From contig NZ_FXAK01000002.1 of NCBI RefSeq assembly GCF_900177515.1, forward strand, positions 41,001-105,000: 64,000 nt of DNA, in the 5' to 3' direction. Made by a program: the position numbers and the translations under genes. The DNA comes from Azospirillum oryzae. GTDB lineage: Bacteria; Pseudomonadota; Alphaproteobacteria; Azospirillales; Azospirillaceae. Shown in pieces: positions 26,669-35,144 of the stretch. Numbering within the stretch: position 1 is the stretch's first letter; every line of letters begins with the position of its first letter. A model generated the notes under the pieces. It did no database searches. It saw only the letters and a program-made list of their open reading frames with translations, and was not told where the DNA came from.

Positions 26669-26924
26669 GGACCACTCCCCATTGCGTGCCGGAACGGGCA
26701 CGTCGCCCGGATACAACAGGGCAGGGCGGGAAGCGTTGCGGGGGCGCTTAGGCCACGGGATCGGCTGCGTGGCCGAGGGAACAATCCCTTATCCCGCAGG
26801 TTTTGTGATATTCTCCATCTTGAGGAGCAAAGGGCACATTTCGTCGAACCTGTACCATCGCTCCAAAGGGTCGGAAATCCGGTTGCCGTGGTCACGTTGC
26901 GGGTGGTTTAAGGGAGAACCGATC

Positions 26925-27098
26925 ATGACGGTCTGTGGAACGGAGTTGAGCATGAGCGAACAGCAGCGGAAGGCCATCCTTGAGTCCCTCAAGCGCATGA
27001 GCGACCGCGCCAAGACCGACCCGGACTACGCCATGGACGTTCTCGTGAAGGAAGGCGTCTACACGAAGGATGGCGAGGTCGGCGAAAACTATCGGTAA
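26925..27098 (+). CDS. Small protein, candidate antitoxin of the ART-like protein
   Basis: The 57-residue protein is highly charged and probably helical (SEQQRKAILESLKRMSDRAK), ending in a motif VYTKDGEVGENY typical of small antitoxin-like proteins. GGGAG lies 8 bp before the ATG. The stop is 3 bp before the start of the ART-like gene, so translation is coupled. Small first gene plus ART-fold second gene is the usual toxin-antitoxin order. No DNA-binding motif is visible, so any autoregulation would need another factor. Base composition is less GC-rich than the surrounding genes, which suggests acquisition. Confidence 0.6.
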   Translation: MTVCGTELSMSEQQRKAILESLKRMSDRAKTDPDYAMDVLVKEGVYTKDGEVGENYR

Positions 27099-27101
27099 GC
27101 C

Positions 27102-27701
27102 ATGACCGTCTTATCGAACCCCTACGTTCTCGGCTATCACGGTTGCGAGAAGAGCATCGGGGAGGCGATCCTGCGCGGAGACACGGATCACCTGGAAAGA
27201 AGCGAAAACTCCTGGGACTGGCTCGGCAAGGGCGTCTATTTCTGGGAAGCCGATCCGAAGCGCGGATATGAGTGGGCATTCGACTATTGCAGGCGGAAGG
27301 GCACCGGCACCCCGATGCTCATCGGCGCTGTGATCCATCTCGGCAACTGCCTGAACCTCATGGACCGCACGTCCCTGGAGACGCTGAGGGTCACCTACGA
27401 GGAATACAAGGTCGTCCACGAGAGCGCGAAACTCGGAATGCCGCTGCCGGTGAACCATGGCGACAAGCGCCACAAGCTCGATTGCCAAGTCATCAATCAC
27501 CTGCATGAGGCCATCGAACAGGCCAGCGCCCGGGGAGTTGCCATTACCCCCTACGACACAGTCCGCGGCCTCTACCAGGAAGACGACCCGGTGTTCCCAG
27601 GCTCGATGATCATGGAGCGCACCCACATCCAGATCGCCGTGCTGACACCGGAAGCCAGCATCCAGGGCTATTTCCGTGTTCCCGAGGCGCAGTACCGCTG
27701 A
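27102..27701 (+). CDS. ADP-ribosyltransferase-like protein, candidate toxin
   Basis: This 199-residue protein has no signal peptide or membrane segment. It opens with GYHGCEKSIGEAIL (His13), followed by DWLGKGVYFWEADPKRGYEW (Tyr46) and, near the end, MERTHIQIAVLTPEASIQGY (Glu172). That order matches the H-Y-E layout of the diphtheria-toxin/PARP-like ADP-ribosyltransferase clade and of DUF3990-type proteins, which share the YHG...GxGFY pattern. The fold and catalytic residues are inferred from motif pattern alone. It follows a 57-residue charged protein by 3 bp. If it is a toxin, a target such as a protein or nucleic acid would be modified using NAD. It could instead be a housekeeping ART of unknown role. 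Confidence 0.6.
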   Translation: MTVLSNPYVLGYHGCEKSIGEAILRGDTDHLERSENSWDWLGKGVYFWEADPKRGYEWAFDYCRRKGTGTPMLIGAVIHLGNCLNLMDRTSLETLRVTYEEYKVVHESAKLGMPLPVNHGDKRHKLDCQVINHLHEAIEQASARGVAITPYDTVRGLYQEDDPVFPGSMIMERTHIQIAVLTPEASIQGYFRVPEAQYR

Positions 27702-27733
27702 ACGTATTTTCACGACACAGGCAGCCCATTGGC

Positions 27734-27758
27734 TTTGCGCAATACCGGTTTGCGCAAA
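27734..27758. promoter_or_regulatory. Tandem palindromes, candidate operator
   Basis: TTTGCGCAA at 27734-27742 recurs as TTTGCGCAAA at 27749-27758, with starts 15 bp apart. Each copy is itself palindromic (TTGCGCAA). The pair lies in the short A/T-richer gap between the ART-like gene and the helix-turn-helix gene, 66 bp before the latter's start. Paired palindromes of this size suit a dimeric repressor; the adjacent HTH protein is one candidate. Confidence 0.45.
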
Positions 27759-27823
27759 ATCCTATTAATCGGAAAATAATCCCATAAACTTCCGCGAATG
27801 CCACCATTCCGCGGAGCCTCTCC

Positions 27824-28570
27824 ATGCCTCTCGACCACCGCACCCTCGCCGCCGAAGCCGCCGCCGACCGTTTCCCCTGCTGGGCGGAGGAACCGCCGGT
27901 GCCGTCCGAAGGCTCGCTGGTCCCCGGATCGCAGTTCCACGAGGAACAGTGGATCATGGCCGCCGGCATGTTGGCGCGCGGCAACAGCTTCCTCCAGGTC
28001 TCCCGCGCCATGGGTTGCAGCCGCACCACCCTGTGGCGCGCCTATTACGGTTCCAAGGATTTCCGCCTGCGGGTGTGGTGGGAGCGCGAGGCGCTGAACC
28101 GCGAGGCCGAGTTGCGCCTGTCCTCGCTCCGCGCCCTGGTGGCCGAGCAGATCGAACGGCTGGTGTCGGCCGGCGATCCCACCACCGTCCGCTGGCTGGC
28201 CGAGCAGCTGGGGCTCATTCCCGGCGTCGTCTCAGGCGCCGCCTCAGGCAGGGAGACCGCAAGGAGCGCCCCCAGGGACATCCAGCGCAGGGACATCCCA
28301 AATGCCGGGCCGCAGCCGCCCCGCACCGAAGATTCCCCCGCCGTCACCGTTCCCGAACTCGACGACGACATTCCCGGAGCCTTGCGCGAGCGGACGCCGC
28401 CCGATCCGGCCATGGTCGCCGCCATCCTGGCCCGGCCGGAAGCCGCCGGCCCGAAGGGCGTGTTCCCCTGGACCGTCAACCAGTATGAACATTACCCCAA
28501 CCTCAACCCCGGCCCGGTGAGCCGCCGCGCCGCCGGCGCCTTCTCCTGGCGGCTGTCGGGACGCCCGTAG
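27824..28570 (+). CDS. Helix-turn-helix protein of unknown function
   Basis: The 248-residue protein has a probable homeodomain-like helix-turn-helix at about 45-80 (AAGMLARGNSFLQVSRAMGC, then SRTTLWRAYYGSKDFRLRV). A helical charged region follows (EALNREAELRLSSLRALVAE) and then a long, probably disordered Pro/Arg-rich tail from about 150. The HTH resembles those of phage terminase small subunits and transposase-like DNA binders, but no phage or transposon gene is adjacent. Paired palindromes lie upstream. Function is unknown; DNA binding is the only supported inference. Confidence 0.6.
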   Translation: MPLDHRTLAAEAAADRFPCWAEEPPVPSEGSLVPGSQFHEEQWIMAAGMLARGNSFLQVSRAMGCSRTTLWRAYYGSKDFRLRVWWEREALNREAELRLSSLRALVAEQIERLVSAGDPTTVRWLAEQLGLIPGVVSGAASGRETARSAPRDIQRRDIPNAGPQPPRTEDSPAVTVPELDDDIPGALRERTPPDPAMVAAILARPEAAGPKGVFPWTVNQYEHYPNLNPGPVSRRAAGAFSWRLSGRP

Positions 28571-28661
28571 GCGCCCCCATGGCCGCGCTCATGGAACGCC
28601 ACCGGAAAAACGTTCCATCCTGTTCCACATGGCACCCCGAAGAAAGGACCTGCCGCCCTGC

Positions 28662-29876
28662 TCAAACCTCGAAATTCGGCTTTCCCGCCAGGATGTTGGA
28701 CGTCACGTCCTTGATGTCGCGCAGACCGCACATCGCCATGGTCACGTCCATCTCCTTGCGGATGATCTCCAGGCACTGGGCCACGCCGGCCTCGCCGCCG
28801 GCGCCCAGCCCATAGAGGAAGGCGCGGCCGATGAAGGTACCCTTGGCGCCCAGCGCCAGAGCCTTGACCACGTCCTGGCCGGAGCGGATGCCGCCGTCCA
28901 TCAGCACCTCGATGCGGTCGCCGACCGCCTCGACGATGGCCGGCAATGCGGCGATGGAGGAAATCGCGCCGTCCAGCTGCCGCCCGCCATGGTTGGAGAC
29001 GATCAGCGCGTCGGCGCCGGTCTCCGCCGCCATCACCGCGTCTTCCGGATCGAGGATGCCCTTCAGGATCAGCTTGCCGCCCCAGCGGTCGCGGATGCGG
29101 CGCACGTCGTCCCAGTTCAGCGTCGGATCGAACTGCTCCGCCGTCCAGGACGACAGCGACGACAGGTTGCTGACCCCGGTGGCGTGGCCGACGATGTTGC
29201 GGAAGGTGCGGCGATGAGTCCGCAGCATGTTGATCGACCAGCGCGGCTTGGTCGCCATGTCCAGGATGTTGCCGATGGTCAGCTTCGGCGGGGTGGACAG
29301 CCCGTTCTTGATGTCCTTGTGGCGCTGGCCGAGGATCTGCAGATCCAGCGTCAGCACCAGCGCCGAGCAGCCCGCCGCCTTGGCGCGGTCGATCAGCTTG
29401 TCGATGAAGGCGCGGTCGCGCATGACGTAGAGCTGAAACCAGAAGGGCTTGTCGGTGTTCTCCGCCACGTCCTCGATGGAGCAGATGCTCATGGTGGACA
29501 GGGTGAAGGGCACGCCGGCCTTGGCCGCGGCGCGGGCGGCCAGGATCTCGCCGTCGGCATGCTGCATGCCGGTCAGGCCGGTCGGGGCCAGCGCCACCGG
29601 CATCGCCACCGGCTGTCCGACCATGCTGCTGGCCAGCGTCCGGTTGGTCATGTCCACCGCCACGCGCTGGCGCAGCTTGATCCGGCCGAAGTCGGACTCG
29701 TTGGCGCGGTAGGTCGACTCGGTGTAGGAGCCGGAATCCGCGTAGTCGTAGAACATCCGCGGCACGCGCCATTCCGCCAGCTGCCGCAGATCCTCGATGC
29801 AGGTGACGGGCCGGTCGGTGAACAGGTTCGCCCAGCGCGACGGCGGCCGCGACGAAGGCATGCGAACGGAGGTCAT
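28662..29876 (-). CDS. lldD: FMN-dependent alpha-hydroxy-acid oxidoreductase (L-lactate dehydrogenase LldD-like)
   Basis: The 404-residue flavoenzyme oxidises L-2-hydroxy acids such as L-lactate. Seen are the FMN-domain start FYDYADSGSYTESTYRANES, PVALAPTGLTGMQHADGE, FWFQLYVMRDRAF, the active-site motif ALIVSNHGGRQLDG (catalytic His and Arg) and the phosphate-binding VLMDGGIRSGQDVVKALALG. The start at ATG 29876 gives a normal N-terminus; the frame is open upstream without similarity. It stands alone, with no LldP permease or LldR regulator next to it, so the in vivo substrate could be another hydroxy acid. The physiological electron acceptor (quinone or oxygen) cannot be decided. Confidence 0.9.
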   Translation of the reverse strand: MTSVRMPSSRPPSRWANLFTDRPVTCIEDLRQLAEWRVPRMFYDYADSGSYTESTYRANESDFGRIKLRQRVAVDMTNRTLASSMVGQPVAMPVALAPTGLTGMQHADGEILAARAAAKAGVPFTLSTMSICSIEDVAENTDKPFWFQLYVMRDRAFIDKLIDRAKAAGCSALVLTLDLQILGQRHKDIKNGLSTPPKLTIGNILDMATKPRWSINMLRTHRRTFRNIVGHATGVSNLSSLSSWTAEQFDPTLNWDDVRRIRDRWGGKLILKGILDPEDAVMAAETGADALIVSNHGGRQLDGAISSIAALPAIVEAVGDRIEVLMDGGIRSGQDVVKALALGAKGTFIGRAFLYGLGAGGEAGVAQCLEIIRKEMDVTMAMCGLRDIKDVTSNILAGKPNFEV

Positions 29877-29996
29877 GGGGCGTGTCTCGAACGGTTGCGC
29901 GTGAAACGGAAGGGGGTGGATTTGGCCACTCCCTCCGCGCACCGTCAAGCCATGGCTGCGGCAACGCTGCCCTTTGCCCGGTTCACGCGTTCCGGT

Positions 29997-30191
29997 TCAG
30001 CGCGCCGGCTTGGACTTGCGCTTCGGCTTGGCGTGTCCGGACTTGGGCGGCGTCATCATGGCCTTGATCATCGCCGATTGGGCCGTCGCCTGGTTGCGCC
30101 GGGCCGCCGACATCGCGGCGGAGGTCCACATGCCGCTGGCGCGGTTGGCCCAGGAGAGCCACGCGCTCATGAAGGGATTCTTGGTCATCAT
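29997..30191 (-). CDS. Small basic hypothetical protein (64 aa)
   Basis: The peptide has an aromatic, alanine-rich helical part (NPFMSAWLSWANRASGMWTS) and a Lys/Arg/Pro-rich tail (KSGHAKPKRKSKPAR). CGGAG lies 7 bp before the first of two adjacent ATGs (30191 and 30188). The frame is open further upstream but without a better site. The front half loosely resembles phasin or polyhydroxybutyrate-associated helices, while the basic tail resembles histone-like or DNA-binding tails; neither is a firm call. It is divergent from the NIT-ANTAR gene. Confidence 0.5.
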   Translation of the reverse strand: MMTKNPFMSAWLSWANRASGMWTSAAMSAARRNQATAQSAMIKAMMTPPKSGHAKPKRKSKPAR

Positions 30192-30410
30192 CGGACGACT
30201 CCGAAACAGGGGAACTCCCAGACAAACAGTGAGGGCCTTGCGATGTTGCACTGCACATCCTTGCGCCACCGATCCGCCCAATTTTCCGGCAAAGCCGCCG
30301 GAATCTTGGGCAGGAAACCGCATTGCCGGCCGGAGCGAATGCGCATTCAAGCTGGCATATCCATTGCGTACAGGGCCGTGGGGCAGGGCAATGTCGGGGG
30401 AGCGGGCCGC

Positions 30411-31733
30411 ATGGAATTAGAGCAGCAGACCGTGACGAGCGCCGCCGCGGCGCGGTTCCTGCGCGCCGCCAGGCTGTGCCGCATCCGCGACGTCGAACAG
30501 CTTCTGGTGGTCAGCGCACTCGTCCGCGATCTCAGCGCCCTGATCCACGCCCTGCAGAAGGAGCGCGGCGCCTCCTCCATCTATCTGGGATCGAGCGGCA
30601 GCCGCTTCGCCGACGACCGCGCCCGCTGGCAGGCCGACGCCAGGGCGCTGGAATCCGTGCTGCGCGACCGTCTCGATCTGGTGGACGAACAGCTCGACCG
30701 TCTCAGTTCCGGCGCGCAGTTCTACAGCCGCGTCGCCATCGCGCTGCATGCGCTGGACGGGCTGCCGGCCCTACGCAATCAGGTGTCGTCGCTGGCGCTG
30801 GTGCCACAGGATTCGGTGAAGGCCTTCACCGACATCATCGGCCACCTGCTGTCCGTGGTGTTCGAGGCCGCCGACATCGCCGCCGACCCGGCGATCTCCC
30901 GCGCCCTTGTCGCCCTGTTCAACATCGTCCAGGGCAAGGAATTCGCCGGGCAGGAGCGGGCGACCGCCAGCGCCGGATTCTCGCGCGGGCGCTTCGACGG
31001 GGCGGAGCATGCCCGCCTCGCCCAACTGGTCGACGCGCAGAACCGCGCCTTCCGCATCTTCGCGGAGTTCGCCGATCCCGCCCACGCCACCGCCTTCCGC
31101 AGCGCGCTGACCGACCCGGCGGTGGCGGAGGTGGAGCGGATGCGCGCGGTGGCGCTCGGCGACGACGCCCGCCACGGCGAGCTGTCGGGCATCACGCCGG
31201 AGGTCTGGTTCGAACGCTCCACCCGCCGCATGGATCTGCTGAAGACGGTGGAGGATCGGCTGACCGAGGATCTCCGCCACCTGTGCGAGGCGAAGCTGGC
31301 CCAGGCCCGTGCCGATCTGGAACAGGCCGACGGCCGAACCCCCGACGCGGTTGTGCCGGTCGCCATGGTGCTGGTCGACGCCGATCCCGGTCTTTCCGGC
31401 CAGGACACCTCCGGCCTCTACGCCCCCGACGGGCTGCGGCCGAAGCTGATGCGCTCCGTCCTAGACGTCGTCCAGGCGCAGTCGCAACGGCTGCGCGACG
31501 TCAGCCTGGAACTGGAGACCGCCAAGGCGGCGCTCAACGAGCGCAAGGTGATCGACCGCGCCAAGGGCCTGCTGATGTCCACCCGCAACCTGTCGGAGGA
31601 GGAGGCCTACAAGCTGATCCGCAAGACGGCGATGAACCAGAACAAGCGCATCATCGAGGTGGCGGAGGCCATCCTCAGCATGTCCGACATCCTCCGCGGC
31701 GTTACGGCCGGCGTCTCGGGGGGAGGCGCATGA
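30411..31733 (+). CDS. nasR: NIT-domain ANTAR transcription antiterminator (NasR-like)
   Basis: The 440-residue cytoplasmic regulator combines an N-terminal nitrate/nitrite-sensing NIT domain (about 25-290; LIHALQKERGASSIYLGSSG is the ligand-region helix with its Arg) with a C-terminal ANTAR RNA-binding domain (about 370-430; KVIDRAKGLLMSTRNLSEEE, AYKLIRKTAMNQNKRI). In the NasR family, nitrate binding exposes ANTAR to stabilise antiterminator hairpins in nitrate-assimilation leaders. GGGGGAG precedes the ATG at 30411. The frame is open far upstream, but that region is antisense to the oxidase gene. No nitrate or nitrite reductase genes lie in the window, so its targets are elsewhere. Confidence 0.9.
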   Translation: MELEQQTVTSAAAARFLRAARLCRIRDVEQLLVVSALVRDLSALIHALQKERGASSIYLGSSGSRFADDRARWQADARALESVLRDRLDLVDEQLDRLSSGAQFYSRVAIALHALDGLPALRNQVSSLALVPQDSVKAFTDIIGHLLSVVFEAADIAADPAISRALVALFNIVQGKEFAGQERATASAGFSRGRFDGAEHARLAQLVDAQNRAFRIFAEFADPAHATAFRSALTDPAVAEVERMRAVALGDDARHGELSGITPEVWFERSTRRMDLLKTVEDRLTEDLRHLCEAKLAQARADLEQADGRTPDAVVPVAMVLVDADPGLSGQDTSGLYAPDGLRPKLMRSVLDVVQAQSQRLRDVSLELETAKAALNERKVIDRAKGLLMSTRNLSEEEAYKLIRKTAMNQNKRIIEVAEAILSMSDILRGVTAGVSGGGA

Positions 31734-31738
31734 CCTGA

Positions 31739-32965
31739 TTATTGCACCGTCCGCACCGGCGAGAAGGGCAGCCCCGCCTGATCCAGCGCCCGGTCGATCA
31801 CCTCCTCGGACTTCTGGTCGAACAGCTGCAGCAGCAGGTCGTCCACCATCCAGTCGTTGGTGGGGGTGCAGGCAGTGAACAGCTCGCTGATGACCTCCGC
31901 CTGGAAATCCTCGCGGCCTGCGTCGCCGCCCTCATACTCCATCCGCTTGGCGACGCCGACCGCGACCTGGAAGGGGTGGGTCAGGCCGGGGGCGACGGTC
32001 GCCTTCTTCATCAGCGCCGCCATGCCCAGCTCGCCGTCGTCCCAGGCCAGCCGGCGGGCATTCTCCTGCGGGATGCCGGCCCGCAGCGCCATGCCGGCGA
32101 CGAACAGCCCGAGGTCGCCGGCGCAAAGCGCCCGGAACAGCAGGACCGGCGTCAGGCGGCGGTTGGTGTGCAGCCACTGGATCACCGCGTCGATGTCCTC
32201 GGCGCCGCGCAGCACCGGGCGCAGCATGCGCATGGTCGCCGCCTCCCGCCCGCGCTCCACCAGCCGTTCGACCAGCTCGCGCGACAGGCCGTGCGCCTGC
32301 ATCAGCGTGGTGCGCATGCTGTCGGAGACGAAGGCGACCACCCGCTCCACCATCGCCAGCGACAGGCCGGGGCGGGTCGCCGCCGCCTCGCTGACCATGC
32401 GGACCCGGCCGAAGCGGTCGAGCGCGCGGCTCATGGCGCTGTCCGGCACCTCGGCGCCATCGTTGCGCAGCAGCGCGGTCACCGCGATCACGTTGCCGCG
32501 CTCGGCGATGGCGCCGGAAACGCGGGCCGAGAGCTTGGACCGGCTGGCGACCGCCACATGCTTGCCGGCATCGGGATCGGACAGCACGTCCAGCAGCAGG
32601 TCGTCGGTCAGGCCGGCGGCGTCGCGCAGGATGGGAAAGGCCACCCGGCCGACGTCGCGCACCAGCCGTTCCGCCAGATCCTCGGTCAGCAGCGGGCTGT
32701 TGCGCAGCTGCCAGGCCACCGCCTCGCGCACCGCCACCTGGGCGTCGCCGGCGAAGCAATGCACCACCTCGATCGCCAGCGACCGTTCGGCCGGGCTGAG
32801 CGCGCCCGACTCCAGGTCGTGGAACAGCTTGTTCATCGTCTCGATCCGCGTTTCCGCGTTGGGCGAGACGAGCAGCCGCTCCACGTCTTTCGACGACAGG
32901 CCGTTGGGGTGGGGGGCGTCGGGGTGGGCGGCGGCGTGTGGCATCATGGCACCCGGCTGCGGCAT
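31739..32965 (-). CDS. DUF2336 domain-containing protein
   Basis: The 408-residue protein is built of helical HEAT-like repeats, with the DUF2336 pattern (LSSKDVERLLVSPNAETRIE, VREAVAWQLRNSPLLTEDLA, LLLDVLSDPDAGKHVAVASR). There is no signal or membrane segment. The family is widespread in alphaproteobacteria and has been tied to signalling and surface behaviour in some species, but has no settled biochemical role. It follows the MarR-type regulator gene by 16 bp on the same strand, so the two share a transcript. Its 3' end converges on the NIT-ANTAR gene 5 bp away. Confidence 0.85.
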   Translation of the reverse strand: MPQPGAMMPHAAAHPDAPHPNGLSSKDVERLLVSPNAETRIETMNKLFHDLESGALSPAERSLAIEVVHCFAGDAQVAVREAVAWQLRNSPLLTEDLAERLVRDVGRVAFPILRDAAGLTDDLLLDVLSDPDAGKHVAVASRSKLSARVSGAIAERGNVIAVTALLRNDGAEVPDSAMSRALDRFGRVRMVSEAAATRPGLSLAMVERVVAFVSDSMRTTLMQAHGLSRELVERLVERGREAATMRMLRPVLRGAEDIDAVIQWLHTNRRLTPVLLFRALCAGDLGLFVAGMALRAGIPQENARRLAWDDGELGMAALMKKATVAPGLTHPFQVAVGVAKRMEYEGGDAGREDFQAEVISELFTACTPTNDWMVDDLLLQLFDQKSEEVIDRALDQAGLPFSPVRTVQ

Positions 32966-32981
32966 CGGAGGAAACCTTCGC

Positions 32982-33551
32982 TCAATCGAAATCGAGGCAG
33001 GAATAGCGGACCATGTCGCCCCAAAGCCGGTCGAGCCGGCGGAGCGTGCGATAGCTGGCCTTGAGGTCGCGGACCTCGGTCTCGTTGCGGACCAGCGCCT
33101 CGGCCTGCGCCTGCTCCATCCGCCGCAGCCCCTCCCACAGCTCCCGACCCTTGTCGGTCAGCTGCAGGCGGGCGGTGCGGCGGTCGCGCTGGTTGGCGGC
33201 CCGGTTGATGTATCCGGCGTCGACCAGGATCTTCAGGCTGTAGGAGGCATTGGAACCCAGATAATAGCCGCGCTCCATCAGGTCGCGGACCGACAACTCG
33301 TCCTCGCCGATCAGCATGATCATCAACGCCTGAACCGGCCCGATGTCCTCGATGCCCTGCTTGGACAGCCCGACACGGACGACATCGAGATAGCGGCGGT
33401 GCATCCGCTCGATCAGGCGCGCCATGCCGTGGAAGTCGGCGAGGTCGAGAGCCTCGCCGGGCTTGCCACTCGTGTGGTCCACGGATTTGTCATCCGGTCC
33501 CGGTTCGGGCGCGTCGTCGTCGTCCCAGTCCAGATTGCTCATCGCGTCCAT
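32982..33551 (-). CDS. MarR-family winged-helix transcriptional regulator
   Basis: The 189-residue protein has an acidic disordered N-terminus (SNLDWDDDDAPEPGPDDK), then a MarR winged helix: GIEDIGPVQALMIMLIGEDE, the recognition-helix region SVRDLMERGYYLGSNASYSL and the wing NRAANQRDRRTARLQLTDKG, whose DRR motif is diagnostic. It resembles the LdtR-type regulators of alphaproteobacteria, linked to cell-wall and stress functions; target genes cannot be read here. It is the first gene of a two-gene unit with the DUF2336 protein and lies 39 bp downstream of galE, so read-through from galE is possible. Confidence 0.88.
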   Translation of the reverse strand: MDAMSNLDWDDDDAPEPGPDDKSVDHTSGKPGEALDLADFHGMARLIERMHRRYLDVVRVGLSKQGIEDIGPVQALMIMLIGEDELSVRDLMERGYYLGSNASYSLKILVDAGYINRAANQRDRRTARLQLTDKGRELWEGLRRMEQAQAEALVRNETEVRDLKASYRTLRRLDRLWGDMVRYSCLDFD

Positions 33552-33590
33552 GATCCCGGCTCTATCATTGCCGTCGTCCTTCCTGCTGAC

Positions 33591-34604
33591 TCACTCAGCC
33601 GCGGCGGCAAGACCGCGGAAGCCTTTGGGATGTGCGCTGCGCCACACCCAGGCGCTGCCGATGATGCTGTCCAGTTCCGGGAAGCGCGGCTGCCAGCCGA
33701 GGTCGCGGCGGATGCGCTCCGACGAGGCGATCAGCACCGGCAGGTCGCCGGGGCGGCGCGGGCCGACCTTCACGGGCACGCTTCTGCCGGTGATGCGCTC
33801 CACCGACGCGATCACCTCGCGCACGCTGTAGCCGGTGCCGTTGCCGAGGTTGTAGCGGACCGACCGCTCGTCCAGCGCATCCAGCACCCGCAGATGGGCG
33901 TCGGCCAGATCGCAGACATGGATATAGTCGCGGATACAGGTTCCGTCGCGGGTCTCATAGTCGTCGCCGAAGATTTCGATGTGCGGCCGCTTGCCGGTGG
34001 CGGCGTCCATCACCAGCGGGATCAGGTGCGTTTCCGGGCTGTGATCCTCGCCGAGCCGCCCGTTCGGATGGGCGCCGGCGGCATTGAAATAGCGCAGGCA
34101 GGCGGAGCGCAGTCCATGGCAGCGGTCGGCCCAATGCAGGGCGCGCTCGATCATGAACTTCGATTCGCCATAGGGGCTGCCGGGATCGATCGCCTCGTCC
34201 TCGTCGATGGGGATGCGCTTCGGCGAGCCGAACAGGTTGGCGGTGGAAGAGAACACCAGCTTCATCACCCCCGCCTTTACTGCGGCGCGGATCAGGTTCA
34301 GCGAGGTGACGGTGTTGCCGTGCAAGTAGGCGTGCGGGTCGCGCATCGATTCGCCGACCACCGACAATGCTGCGAAGTGGAACACCGCATCGAAGCGCCA
34401 CTGCCCGAACACGCGGGTCAGCGCCGCCTCGTCGTGCAGATCGGCCTGGACGAAGGTCGCCTCGGCCGGAACGGCTGCGGCATGGCCCTGGCGCAGATTG
34501 TCGAACACCACGACCCGGTGGCCGCGGTCGAGAAGCTCCGCAACGCAGTGGCTGCCGACATAGCCGGCGCCGCCGGTAACGAGAATGGTTTTGGAGGTCG
34601 TCAT
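33591..34604 (-). CDS. galE: UDP-glucose 4-epimerase
   Basis: The 337-residue short-chain dehydrogenase-type epimerase interconverts UDP-glucose and UDP-galactose. The NAD-binding motif is ILVTGGAGYVGSHCVAELLD. Catalytic residues are Ser in FSSTANLFG and the Tyr and Lys in SPYGESKFMIE. The substrate-binding region shows LRYFNAAGAHPNGRLGEDH and the C-terminal YNLGNGTGYSVREVI. The start at ATG 34604 gives the standard N-terminus, while the frame is open upstream without similarity. It is divergent from the secretion/glycan cluster across 540 bp and can supply UDP-galactose for glycans made there. Confidence 0.95.
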   Translation of the reverse strand: MTTSKTILVTGGAGYVGSHCVAELLDRGHRVVVFDNLRQGHAAAVPAEATFVQADLHDEAALTRVFGQWRFDAVFHFAALSVVGESMRDPHAYLHGNTVTSLNLIRAAVKAGVMKLVFSSTANLFGSPKRIPIDEDEAIDPGSPYGESKFMIERALHWADRCHGLRSACLRYFNAAGAHPNGRLGEDHSPETHLIPLVMDAATGKRPHIEIFGDDYETRDGTCIRDYIHVCDLADAHLRVLDALDERSVRYNLGNGTGYSVREVIASVERITGRSVPVKVGPRRPGDLPVLIASSERIRRDLGWQPRFPELDSIIGSAWVWRSAHPKGFRGLAAAAE

Positions 34605-35144
34605 GGAGCGTGGGTTTCCTTGAACCGGATTTCGGGCCGCAGCCTGAATCGGGCGGCCGGCATGGTGGAAGGAAAGCGGGGGGCGGTGCAGGGCGGGCCG
34701 GATGGGGGGATCGCGGCGCCTTGCGAAAAACTCGTGCGGCGCAGCATGCACGATGTCGGAGGCGTCTGACCAGATGGCTGCAAAAACCGCCACCAATGGC
34801 CTAAGACCTTCGGTGAAGCGCTACTTTCTCTTTCTTAGTCAAAGGCTTATGGCGGCGCTTATACCCCTTTTTCGGCTGCTGGAAAGGAGTGCAGACCGAA
34901 ACTTGTCACACGTCTCTAAAATGTCCCCGGTGTAAAGCTTAAGCGTGCCAAGTCCGCCGACGCCTCCCCCCGCGTCCGAACCTGTCCATTCATAGGCGAC
35001 CGCCCGTTCACGGGACCGGCCGCATCCGGCATCCCCCCAGCCGGCTTCCTGTCCCGCGTCCCTCGTCGCCGGCAGCTTTTTCCGTTTGTGCCCAATTTCC
35101 AGCGCCGTACGAGCCGGCCAGTCCTCCATCAGGAAGGATCGACT
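34605..35144. other. Divergent intergenic region between galE and the type I secretion genes
   Basis: These 540 bp hold no supported gene. The part from about 34790 to 34935 is distinctly richer in A/T than its flanks and is the likely promoter area for both directions. I found no well-spaced -35/-10 pair and no convincing operator. The short frames present lack ribosome binding sites and similarity. Confidence 0.4.

Noticed and set aside
28629..30410. Long in-frame N-terminal extension of the NIT-ANTAR gene
   Set aside because: It would run antisense through the whole hydroxy-acid oxidase gene and has no similarity; ATG 30411 with its ribosome binding site gives a complete NIT-ANTAR protein.
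32944..33138. Small frame overlapping the MarR/DUF2336 junction
   Set aside because: Low-complexity Gly/Arg translation in the wrong frame of two clear genes.
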